From NCBI RefSeq assembly GCF_030272615.1, contig NC_081412.1, positions 26,504,501 through 26,568,500 of the forward strand: a stretch of 64,000 nucleotides of DNA, given 5' to 3'. Shown here piece by piece: positions 1 to 10,426 of this stretch (position 1 is its first letter; the number at the start of each line of letters is the position of its first letter). The notes under the pieces are model-generated. The model saw only the letters and a program-made list of their open reading frames with translations, was not told the DNA's origin and searched no databases. Made by a program: the position numbers and the translations under genes. Origin of the DNA: Cryptomeria japonica (taxonomy: Eukaryota; Streptophyta; Pinopsida; Cupressales; Cupressaceae).

Positions 1-912
1 GATTTGTAATCCAATAAAGAACTTTATTTCATCGATTCTCGAATTCCTTTTTCATCTCATCAGCAAAGTCCATACTCATATTATCATCTCCACCAAAAAT
101 TATGTCAACTACAAATACTTCAGCTATTAGCATCTTGTCTCCATCAATTTTTAGATAAATATTATTGTCCTCACTAGTACGCTAGAATCCAATCTTTATC
201 AAATGTGTGTGTAATCTATCATACCATGCTCTTGGTGTCTGCTTTAGACCATACAAAGATTTATGCAATTTAAATACCATGTCCTTATCATCGGTCAAGG
301 AAAAACCATTCATTTTTTCAATGTATACTCCCTCTTCAAGAATTCCATTAAAAAAGGATGACTTGACATCCATTTGGTAGACTTTGAATCCCTTATATGC
401 AGCAAATGCCAACAACATTCTTACTCCTTCCAATCTTGCAACCGGTGCAAAAGTTTCACCATAGTCTTCACCTTCTTCCTATGCATATCCTTTGCAGACT
501 AACCTTGCCTTATTTCTTACCACTTTTCCATCTTCATTTAACTTATTCCTGAAGACCCATTTGGTTCCAATCACATTCTTGTCCTTTGGTCTAGGAACAA
601 GTGACCATGTCTGATTTTTCTCTAGATTTGATCTAATTCCTCATTCATTGCTTTCACGCAATCATCATCTTTGAGTGCTTCCTTAACTGTCTTGGGTTCC
701 ATTGTAGAGGTCAAACAAGAATTTTCTCTAATCTTCCTTTTGGTCTGCACACCTGCATTCTTATCACCAATTATCTGGTCCCGAGAGTGATTTAATCTCA
801 CATATCTAGGTATAGTCTGTGTCAATTCCATATCTTCCTCATCTGATTCACCAGTCGATTCACTACTTTCTTCTTCACTGTCCTCGCTTATTGGTTGAGT
901 ACCTTATACTAT
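1..912 (-). pseudogene. Copia reverse transcriptase, N-terminal part (pol fragment)
   Basis: Minus-strand translation gives the region just before RT (KTVKEALKDDD, EELDQI) and then RT blocks such as MDVKSSFFNG and LHKSLYGLKQTPRAWYDRL (182-433), typical of copia RVT_2. It is broken: a frameshift near 640, a TAG near 478, and a stop at 182. At 107-109 the catalytic block reads F-V-V-D instead of the family's Y-V-D-D, so the first aspartate is lost. The fragment begins at the gypsy-1 target site and runs off the window. It polymerised cDNA in an ancestor; this copy cannot. Confidence 0.88.
908..912. repeat. Target-site duplication of gypsy-1, left copy (ACTAT)
   Basis: ACTAT directly precedes the TG terminus of the left LTR. 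The right copy at 19404-19408 is ACTAC, one mismatch. Both lie inside copia pol. Confidence 0.75.
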
Positions 913-2287
913 TGATGCCCTCCTAAATGGCACAAGGTTAGTGAATGATCAACAACACAAAAAGACACAAAAATGTTAGATTGTCAGTGTTAGTCAATCA
1001 AAAACTAATCTAAAAAGGCATACCAAGAGAGATGCTAAAAACAAGCTAATATATCTAACTAAAGAAGCAAAGATAACGAGGCATCTCCAAATGCCTCTTA
1101 GCATGGTTTTAGTTCCTTTCTCCCTTGTTCCTCTCCTCTCCAAGTTCCAAAATAGTGTAGCTCTCAACAGCTTTTTGCACTATGGATGCTTATGGAGGAT
1201 TGAGATTGTAATATTGAGCTTTGAATATGAAATGAGAAGCTAATGCTATGCTATTGATGCTAAAATGATGTATTTTAACCAAAATAACAAGGTATTAGAT
1301 GATTATGCTAAAAATGCTCTCTAAAATGTCTATAGCTTAGATGCATACAAGTTTTCAGGATCCAGATTATGAAGGAATAGGCTCTATTTATAGGAAAAAT
1401 GGAGCAATGGATGGTCAGGATTGAAAGATTCAATCAAGGGTTGAGTTTGAAAGTTGGGGATCCATGTGCACAATTGGCACCAATGAAATGGTGACAAGTG
1501 TCAACATAGGGTTGGGTTGAGAAAAGGAGTTGGAGGCATTAAAGGCCTGAGAAGACCTCATGGTTATCTAAAGGCTAAGGGTCAAGTCTAAATTAAGCTT
1601 ACCCACTGGATTAAGAGTTAATCCAAGGATAAACCTTTGTGCAAATGTTTAAGAGATAATCATGGTCAAAGCATTAATGGCCTGATGAGACCTTTGGGTT
1701 GGATAGAGGTTGAAGGTTGAAAGCCTTTAAAGGTTATCAAAGACTTTGAGCCATTTAGTGGTTGAAGACTTGAAGCCTTTAATGGTTATCAAAGACTTTG
1801 AGGTTTTGAGAAGTGACTTCCCTTTGCTTAGGGATGTGACAAAGTTTAGAGGATGGATTAGGCTAATTAGGAAGTTTTTAGAAGAATCTAGAAGGGGATT
1901 AGATTTTGCAAGTGGATTTGGTGGGTGAGGGAAAATAGGATTTTATTAAAATAAAAATTCATTTATTTCAATAAATGTGTGCAAGTTGCATTTGTAGGAA
2001 AATGCAAGTGGGGGGGGATAATGATTTAAATAAATGTTTTATTTAATTTATTTAAAAGAGGAAAAGGGGATTTTAATTAAATAAATAGATTTTATTTATT
2101 TAATTGATTGTGAATTTGATTTAATGAATTAATTAAAATAAATTGAATAATTTATTTAATTAATAGAAGAATGTTTGGGGATGAATTAATTAAATATTAA
2201 TTTAATTAATTTGATGGCTAGTGGATTTTTAATCAAATAAATACGAAATATTTATTTAATTAAGCTAGACAGATTTATGTGACTACA
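913..2287 (-). repeat. Gypsy-1 3' LTR
   Basis: 1,375 bp, matching 18029-19403. Relative to the element it is the 3' LTR: on the minus strand it begins TGTAGTCAC right after the purine tract at 2288-2300 and ends GGGCATCA. A TATA motif (TATAAATAG, minus) lies at 1384-1392. A 28-bp stretch around GGTTATCAAAGACTTTGAG occurs twice (about 1722-1751 and 1772-1802). The PBS-distal end is very AT-rich (2020-2260). The 60-codon plus-strand ORF at 1746-1928 is repeated in the other LTR and is not taken as a gene. Confidence 0.95.
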
Positions 2288-2300
2288 TTTGCCCCTCTTT
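2288..2300 (-). other. Polypurine tract of gypsy-1
   Basis: On the minus strand AAAGAGGGGCAAA abuts the LTR start TGTAG. Gypsy-2 has the same motif at its own 3' LTR (42106-42120). This is the expected plus-strand DNA primer. Confidence 0.85.
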
Positions 2301-2842
2301 GAGACGGTGCGGTTTATCGTGTCGTTTCAAAGAAAGAAAAATAGGTGTGAAGAAATGCCCCATAAAATATGAATTTTATGGGTGGTATGCCCCCTCGAGA
2401 GATGGGCCGAGAAATTTCAAAAAATCGGTCGATCTCTCGAAAAAGAACAAAAATTGGCAGGGTGGTAGAAGAGAAGAAGTTAGTCATACGGGTGAAAAAT
2501 AGAAGAAAATGAGGGAAACATGGAGGAATGGGGGGCTCGGGAAGTTCACGGGGACCACGACAATGAGCAGGGGAGAAATTATGGTGACCACGAAGGGTAT
2601 AAATGGGGTGAAAACAGGATCATTTGTGACCGCGACCAGTTGAAAATGAAAGCTCTGACAGTGACACTTGGAGGAGCAAGCAGCAGCTACGATGCCGATT
2701 CCGATCACCAAGCACAGATTCGAGCGAGTCCAACGATTCCAGCGGCCAGATGACTATGGACCAGCGGTACACAAATTCGAAAACTCAATTTTTGTGCATT
2801 TTTGCTAGGTTTTTAACTGAGTCCAAGTCAAGTCGGAGCAAG
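2301..2842. other. Gypsy-1 sub-PPT region with conserved block
   Basis: Non-coding stretch between the purine tract and the AGCGCT array. It holds TATGCCCCCTCGAGA at 2386-2400, which is found exactly (reverse complement) at 42014-42028 in gypsy-2 at a similar distance from its LTR, and a further TGCCCC at about 2356. On the element's sense strand these are GGGG-runs resembling extra purine tracts. The short ORFs here have no recognisable domain. Confidence 0.55.
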
Positions 2843-3150
2843 AGCGCTGGAACTGTTGTTTTGGCACTTTTGTTCCATAAAATAGCGCTATTGTGTTGTA
2901 ATGGTGCTATTGTCCCTTTGTTTGAGCGCTTTGGTTATGCATTAGCGCTATTGTATGTAAGTTTTAGCGCTATTGGTTAAGTAGCGCTATTGATGGGTTA
3001 ATTGAGCGCTTTTGCTGTTAAGGAGTGCTAATGGGTAGCTGATTTAGCGCTTTGGTAGTTGTAGCGCTATGGTATAGCTATTTGAGCGCTTTTGATATAG
3101 TTGTAGCGCTATTGTTGAAAACTAGTGCTTTTGTTGGTAAAATAGCACTT
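2843..3150. repeat. AGCGCT palindrome array, 3' copy (gypsy-1)
   Basis: Eleven exact AGCGCT hexamers plus about five decayed forms (GGTGCT, AGTGCT, AGCACT, GGCACT) at 15-35 bp spacing, mostly in the context AGCGCTATTG or AGCGCTTTTG. The decayed forms differ by the transitions expected from CpG loss. It lies 270-580 bp upstream of the antisense PMD start, so it could be a promoter or protein-binding array for that gene. A sister array lies at 17703-17936. Confidence 0.8.
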
Positions 3151-3418
3151 TTGCCTTAAGATAAAAAGAGGCCCCAGTTTGGATGCAGAAAATCTTCTGA
3201 TGCCAATGATTGATGGATGGCGAAGTAAAGTGGGAGTTGTTTTGAACCATAGTAGCCCGATGAGACTTAGGTCATTTGTTTAGGATAAATGCCTGTTGAA
3301 GTCTAGGTGGCCATGATTGCTTACCTGTTGAGATCCGAAGATACTTGATCAAAGTATCTGATGATAGTCTAGGTTTAAACTTAAGAAAGTTTGAAAACAA
3401 AACAACTGATGGTGATTG

Positions 3419-5422
3419 ATGAATGTTCATGTGCAGGAGGATCTGCGCGTGTTGCAGTTACACAAGCGCCATCCTGCGACACAGGGGTTGCGGGACCGAT
3501 TGACTCAGACGAAGATTGATTGTATTGCAGCGACTGGGCTCTACGAGGTGATGCACATGCCCGTGATTCGTATGAATCACGGATTGATCACAGCACTGGT
3601 GGAGCGGTGGCACAGCGAGACGTGCACCTTTCATTTGGCACAGGGGGAGATGACTGTGACGTTGGAGGATATGTGGAGCATCCTACGGATTCCGATTCGA
3701 GGGGAGCTAGTCATATATGATAGATCCTGGGGGACTGTGGCAGTACAGAGGATTTTTGATGAGGATGTGTTCATTGATGATGGCTCGATCGCATGGGAGG
3801 ATATAGCGACACTGTATGAGCCACTTCTAGCAGTGTTGTCCGGGATTGTGGGAGGAATCCTGTGTCCAAACAGGCGGTCACATGGGTTGGCAGTGGGATG
3901 GGGACAAGTTATCAAGATGATGATGATCGAGGGGACCCGATTTGCATGGGGGCCGTGCGTGCTGGCGCACATGTATCAGGAGCTCCACGAGGTAGTGTAC
4001 CGAGGGAGGGGTTCTTTAGCAGTGGGCATGACACTGCTACACATTTGGGCTTGGGAGCATCTACCAGTGACTTGACCGATGAGTCTAAGATTCTGTGCGG
4101 TGGATCAGCCGTACATGTTTATGTACAGTGGTATGATGAGTCAGCCCCACCTGGGGAAGTTAGAGTGGTGGCGGCGGGCATTGGATGATCTGGATGCAGT
4201 GATATGGTGGCCATACTTGGAGTGTGAGCCATGGGAGGATGACATAGAGGCACTGCCGTATGTGTTTATGACTCGATTCCTCATTGGGAGGACGACATAT
4301 CATGTGGAGAGACAGGTGCCAGGGAGAGTGATGAGGCAGTTTGGATGGCAGCAGGGACTGCCTAGCAGATCAGGAGAGTATGCACGGGTGATTCGGGAGA
4401 GGTATGCATGGGGTCCAGTGCTACCTTATGATCAGGCACTAGCAGAGTTTTGGACACTGCAGGCAAGGCCATGGGACCTACAATCGAGGGTCGTTGATGC
4501 AGGGGTTACAGATGAGTACACGCAATATCGGGTGGCGCACCCGATCCTACGGATATCGGACCTAGCAGAGCCAATCCCAGCATTTGAGGATGAGAGGGGA
4601 CGGAGACGGGGGAGGGCAGGAGGTCGAGGAGATGGAGGAGGAGGAGGTGGAGGTGGAGGAGGTGGTGGAGGAGATGGAGGAGGTGGAGGTGGTGGAGGAG
4701 ATGGAGGAGGAGGAGGTGGAGGATTAGGGATGCGGAGCCATCAGAGAGGGAGAGGTGGACTGCCTCTACAGATCTCACAGGGACCATTGATTCTGAGAGG
4801 AGTGCAGCTGAGTGGGAGGGGGAGGGAGATCCCGATGGATAGAGGGGTGGGGACTTTTGGAGAGGGAGGTGTAGGGGAGGCAGCTATGGACACCGGTTAG
4901 GGAGCCACTGGAGATCTGCGGGAGCATATTATAGTGCGCTTGCAGACGCGGATAGAGGATTTGGAGGCAGAGGTGGCAGCTAGGGATGTGCAGCTATTTG
5001 CACGAGAGTCAGTGCTGACAGTGGTGCTGCGGGAGAGAGATACTACAGTGGAGAGATTGGCGGAGCTGCAGGAGAGAGTGCGGACTAGAGTAGGAGCTCA
5101 GGGGCCTACAGGGGAGGTTATGAGGCAGTTTGGGCGAGCACAGGCTGAGATAGAGTACTGGTGAGGTTTATATGAGCAGGTGGTGCCACTCAGTCAGCGA
5201 GCTCTTAGTTATACCCAGATGCGGCAGACGAGATCAGAGCGATCATAGAGGATGTAGAGCAGTGGGGGAGTGATGGGTCCTTTGAGGCAGGAGAGATCAG
5301 GAGATGCAGGAGGGAGTGGGGGTTCGATGAGGCCTCCACGGAGAGATGGATCAGGTGGTGCAGGCACCAGTGGTGGAGCAGGGGGAGGTGTGAGGACAAC
5401 ATCTAGCCAGAGCGGCATTTGA
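3419..5422 (+). pseudogene. Plant mobile domain (PMD) protein, antisense cargo of gypsy-1
   Basis: One frame of 668 codons, opposite to gag-pol. The PMD signature is clear: VERWHSETCTFHL, TLEDMWSILRIPIRG, then TLLHIWAWEHLPV and VMRQFGWQQGLP. After about residue 400 comes an Arg/Gly-rich region with long Gly runs (about 4590-4740), a probable coiled coil (IEDLEAEVAARD, about 4940-5150) and a Gly-rich tail. PMD occurs in the Arabidopsis nuclear proteins MAIN/MAIL and in transposons; its function inside retroelements is unknown. Five in-frame stops interrupt it: TGA 4073-4075, TAG 4898-4900, TGA 5162-5164, TAG 5246-5248 and TAG 5255-5257. There is no frameshift. The gypsy-2 copy reads Arg at the position of the third stop. 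The ATG at 3419 follows a stop directly, and a TGCAG acceptor-like site at 3432-3436 suggests an upstream exon is possible. Confidence 0.85.
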
Positions 5423-8068
5423 GAGAGAATTCATGCCTATATGTATTTGTATCATTTATTTTGTGGACTATATCTTGGATGGCTCTTGGTAGCCGATTTT
5501 GTAGACTTCATTGTACTCTGATATATGAGATGAGATATATGAGGAGATCCCATATTTTGATGATATGCATTTGATTATGTATGGATGATGAGTTTATTGC
5601 TTAGATGGATATGTGTATATGTATGCAGTGATGATATGTTTCCTATATGCATGTTTTTATGATGATACTGACATATGAATGCAGGTTTATGTATGATTTG
5701 TATTGATTTGTTGATGCAATGCTTTATGTATGTAATGCCATGATGATGATGTATGCTTATGATAATATATGAATAGGAGTTTGGTGTTTCCTATTTTGAT
5801 ATAATGATGAAATGATTTATGTGATGATGTTAATGCAATGGTCGAATGAATGATGTTTATGGATGAATATGCATCGAGATGTTTGTTAAATGAATGTAAG
5901 ATGGATAAACAAAATGTAAAGTAAAAATGTTTATATGATAAGGTGTTAGATGAATGCAATATGGATAAACAAAATGTAAGGTACAAATGTTTATATGATA
6001 ATGTGTTAAATGAATGCATATGCATAATGGCTAAATTTTTTTTTTAGAACCAATGTTTTGTAAACAAATGGATATATGATTCTAAATGCTTAAAGATGAT
6101 TTAAGTAAAAATGATAATGGGATGATACTATAACTTATGTTTTAATAACTGCACCTTAATGCAATTAAAAAGAGGATAATGAATGTAATGTGGAGGAATC
6201 TAAAATGAGCATAATAAGGTACTAAATAATGAATGATTGCACCTTTTAACTATAAATGAATGTATACAATAATAAATGATAAAGGATAATAAAATGATAA
6301 TGGATAATTGACACTAAATGAATGTCTAGTAAATGATTTAAAAGCAATCAAAAGACAATTTGATCCCATGAATGAATCTAATTATTTATGATTGATGCAA
6401 TGATGCAAATGATTAATGAAAACTAAATGTCAAGAAAATGAACTATATGCAAAGTTTTAAAAAATGACATGAATGTTTAATGCAAGATGCGATTAAATGT
6501 TTAATGTAAGATGCAACTAAATGCAAGTATGATATGATCATGAGGAATGTAAGGTTTTGTAAGACTTAGCATGATGCATTGATGATGTATCAGAGTACTC
6601 GATCGTGATTGTATCCAAGACCAGCTTAGTTTTCATATTTTGCATATAAAGCCTACATATGAATGAGCGAACGGATGGGTGTTATGCAATGGAATGCAAT
6701 ATATAAACAAATGAGATGGAATGACGATCCATAGTGCTCTATTTTCATCATTGAGCTTTTAAAATGTTGTAAGAAAATACAAGCAATCTTGACATAATGA
6801 TTCAAGATGACCAGAGGATTTCTTAAATGGATTTTATATAGTAAGTTAATACAATCAACTTGATATAATGGATCAAGTTGACCTAAGTATTGCTTGCGGA
6901 ACAGACAAGGATTATCTCCTTTCATGCATGACTTGGATCATCCTCCTTGATCTTAGGATGATCATATCCTGAGACAAGTGCATACCGTACTAAGAGAGAA
7001 AACCGTTATCCAGTTTGGATGAGGTAGGAGGAACCAAAGAAAGAGCATTGTACCTGCAAACAAACAGTATATACATAAAGAATAAAGAATAAGGATCCTT
7101 GGTAATAGTTCATGCTCATATGGTCGAGGTATATGCTGTAGTCAGCAAGCCGTAGTGATCTATGACTGCATTTTGCATAAGATCACGTAGCTTGGTGAAC
7201 TTCCCACATAGACACCATTAGTACATGCCCCAGTACTTCATCAAAAATAATGCGTAAACAAAAGCGATGCTGAAAGATCCCGATATAGATAAACAAATGA
7301 TTGTACTCACAAATCAACCAAGTATTTGATAGCTTAACATAATTTTCTTGTCAAAGAAAACGTCACTTTGTCTTTGTTTTGGTAAGGAAGGATGCATCCT
7401 TGTTTAAAAGACAGTTTTTTGAGTTTTTGATGTTGATGGTGTGGTCGATTGATAAGTGGTCTCTTTTGTGAGTATTTTGTCAATGTTTGTGTTGGTATCT
7501 GCACGGATGAGTATGTACAAGGTGTTGTCATGTTTTTGTGTGATTTTTGATGTTTTTTTCGATGTTTTTGGATTTTGTGAGATATTTTTGAATGTTTTTG
7601 GTAGTTTGTGTTGAGACATTTTTGAATGTTTTTGGTATTTTGATGATTGCTTGAATGAAGATCTTAATGAATCACAAGACAATGTAGAATCCACTTCCAT
7701 CAATAGGTTAAGGGCATTGCCCCCAGTTTTGGACATGACTATGAAAAAGCGGGACGCAAGATGCATGGAGTACTATCATAATTGTAGATGAATAACAAGC
7801 CATGGTTTTGGATGGATGGATGTATGTATGAAGTAGATGTGATTGCAACAAGTTTGAAAGACAATGGAGCCATAGCCTTTACGAGTGGCGCCTGTTTGCC
7901 AGATTTTCACCACCGTACTTACCCAAGGTGCCACCGGAGTGGTTGTTCACCGTTTGGATGCATGATTTTTCTTTACTTTTTTGAATGTTTTTGTATTTTC
8001 TTCAGGACATTGTTCTGAATGTTTTTGGTATTTTCTGGTATGCAAGGGAGCCTGATGCTCTGTACATC
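5423..8068. other. Gypsy-1 spacer between PMD 3' end and pol 3' end
   Basis: AT-rich, about 2.6 kb, rich in ATGATG and AATGAATG words, without a recognisable coding region. A 60-bp tandem repeat lies at 5881-6018. Around 7560-7650 and 7978-8035 the phrase TTTTTGAATGTTTTTGGTA recurs. The two oppositely oriented genes converge here, so it should hold both transcription ends, but I could not identify poly(A) sites with confidence. Confidence 0.6.
5881..6018. repeat. 60-bp tandem repeat, about 2.3 copies
   Basis: Positions 5881, 5941 and 6001 start copies of a 60-bp unit containing ATGGATAAACAAAATGTAA and TTTATATGATAA. The first two units differ at a few positions and the third is partial. Confidence 0.85.
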
Positions 8069-9450
8069 TTAGGTATAAAACTGTTTGAGGTGCATGCTGT
8101 TGATAGGATCTGCAAGCGGTTCTCCTTCTGGTGTAGCCAACTGATATGCTCCGAACCCGAACACAGCAGTGACAACATATGGGCCTAGCTAGTTTGATTC
8201 AAACTTGCCCTGATGTTCTCTGTTTGGTTGGTTGCGAGGATTCTCTCGAAGAACAAGATCACCTACCTCAAATGTACGAGGTCTAACGCGGTGATTGTAG
8301 CTTCTGCTCATGCGCTGCTGATAGGCTTTGAGGTGATTGTATGCAGCTTGTCGCTTTTCATCAAGTAACTCTAAGTCTTGAAGACGAGATACTCTGTAGG
8401 CTTCATCATCTATGAGATTGTGAAAGGAAACCCGTAATGATGGTATCTCGACCTCAATAGGTAAGATAGCTTCTGCACCATAGACCAATGAATAAGGAGT
8501 TGCACCTGTAGGGGTCCAAATGCTAGTTCGATATGCCCATAGTGCTGGATTCAATTGAACATGCCAATCATGATCGGCATCATTGACTATCTTCTTGAGG
8601 ATTCTTAATATGTTTTTATTGGATGCTTCAGCCTGACCATTGCCTTGTGGGTAATAGGGGGTGGAAAAGCGATGTTGGATATGAAAATTTTCACAAAGTT
8701 CGCGGACATCCTGATTTTTGAAAGGAAGACCGTTATCTGTGATGATGGACATGGGCACACCATACCGGCAGATGATGTAGTTGAGGATGAAGGAGGCGAT
8801 CTGCTTGCCGGTGACTTGGGTAAGTGGAACAGCTTCGATCCACTTTGTGAAATATTCGGTGGCGGTAATAATGAATTTATGGCCATTGGATGAAGATGGA
8901 TGAATCTTACCCACAAGGTCAAGGTCCCATTGACAAAAAGGCAATGGTGTTGTGATTGGTTGTAGTTCCTGGGCTGGTGCATGTATCAGGTCACCGTGAA
9001 CTTGACATTTCTTGCATTTTCTGACAAAGTAGTAGGAATCTTTTTCCATAGATGGCCAATAGTATCCATTGCGTAGGAGTTTCTTGGCTAGTGACGGACC
9101 ACTTGAATGAGTCCCGCAAATTCCTTCATGTACTTCTTCCAAAGCCTTTGTTATCTCATCTTGTTCCAGACATCGAAGGAGAGTACCATCAAGATCGCGT
9201 CGGTATAGGGTTTCGACAATAATGGTATATCGAGCAGTTTGGCGAATGAAGGTTTTACGTTGGTTATTCGATTGGTTGGGGGGAAGGGTATGATTGTGAA
9301 GATAGGTGTAGAACTCACCGTACCATGGGGATTCAGAACCGACAAGGCGACATATCATTTCAGATTTGGGGATATCATAAGCGGGAATCCAAACCTGTTC
9401 TACCAAGAACTCGTAGCGTGTTGAATTCTGTGGAAGATCTAAGAGAGATG
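8069..9450 (-). pseudogene. Gypsy-1 integrase
   Basis: Joins cDNA to host DNA. On the minus strand, numbering residues from 9544, there is an HHCC zinc finger (H139, H146, C177, C180), then the catalytic core with D209 (WDLDLVG), D270 (IITDNG) and E306 (GNGQAEASN), a DD35E spacing, all key residues kept. The C-terminal part has the GDLVLRENP and GKFES stretches. A TAG at 8189-8191 stands where gypsy-2 has Trp (NWLGPY). The frame then stays open to the natural TAA at 8069-8071 (ending HLKQFYT). There is no chromodomain, as expected for non-chromovirus gypsy elements. Confidence 0.9.
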
Positions 9451-10426
9451 TGATGGTAGCCATAGCGTCAGCAGCTCGATTCTGATCTCTTGGTATTTGC
9501 TCAAAAGTGATAGTAGTAAATGATGTCTTTAGAGTGTCCACCATTTACTTATATGGCATGAGTTTATCATCTTTGGTCTGATATTCATCTGTTGCTTGTC
9601 GAATGACTAGTTGGGAATCGCCATATACTTGCAGTTCCTGTAATTTCCATTGTATGGCTCACCTGAGTCCTGTGATCAAGGCCTCATACTCGGCTATATT
9701 GTTTGTGCATGGAAATGTGAGCCTGTAAGACTTCGAGATGATATCACCCTGAGGTGTGATAAACAGAATGCCTGCCCTCGAGCCATGCCTAGTGTATGAG
9801 CCATCAAAGTAGAGTCTCCATGGTTGTGTTGTTGTGATCATGAATATCTCTTTGTCTGGAAAATTGGAAATAAGAGGATGATCGCCTATGAGAGGTGCAT
9901 CGGCCAACTGATCTGCAATAACTTGACCTTTGATAGCTTTATGGTCCACATACTCAATGTCAAATTCACTTAGAATCATCACCCATTTGGCCAAGCAGCC
10001 TGTCAATGCTGCTTTGCTGAGTAAATACTTGAGTGGATCAATCTTTGCAATGAGTTGTACTTTGTGTGTTAACAGATAGTGCCTCAGTTTAGTGGCTGCT
10101 AAGATTACTGCTAAGCAAGCTCGCTCAATAGGTGTGTAATTGAGTTCATAGCCAACCAGTGTGCGAGAGATGTAGTATACAACACACTCTTTGCCTTCTG
10201 CATTATGTTGTACCAGTAATACACCCAATGCTGTACTTGTTGTTGAGATATAAAGTAACAATGGTCTACTTGGATCTGGTGGCATCAACAATGGTGGATT
10301 CATGAGATAGTCTTTAAGCGTCTGAAATGCTTGCTGGCATCGAGCATCCCACTGAAAGCGGATGTTCTCGTGTAGCAGATGTGTGAATGGGTGACACTTA
10401 TCAGCCAATTGCGCAATGAATCTTCA
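9451..10426 (-). pseudogene. Gypsy-1 dual RNase H (RT-tethered plus archaeal-type)
   Basis: The first part (10408 down to about 9900) is the RT-associated RNase H: LLLYISTTSTALGVLLVQ, YYISRTLVGYELNYTPIERACLA. The second (about 9830-9460) is a complete second RNase H: LYFDGSYT, NIAEYEALITGL, VYGDSQLVIRQ, RAADAMA, giving the D-E-D-D set. A second RNase H of this kind marks the Tat clade. Stops: TGA 10424-10426 (Arg in gypsy-2), TGA 9659-9661 and TAA 9545-9547, all in one frame with the rest of pol. Confidence 0.88.

Noticed and set aside
1746-1928. 60-codon ORF inside the gypsy-1 LTR, repeated at 18862-19044
   Set aside because: Identical because the LTRs are identical; no domain, and it lies antisense to the element.
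4506-4787. Leu/His-rich minus-strand ORF
   Set aside because: Complement of the Gly-rich coding stretch of the PMD gene.
8605-8982. Alternative-frame ORFs over integrase and other pol regions
   Set aside because: Shadows of the true frame, which keeps the catalytic motifs.
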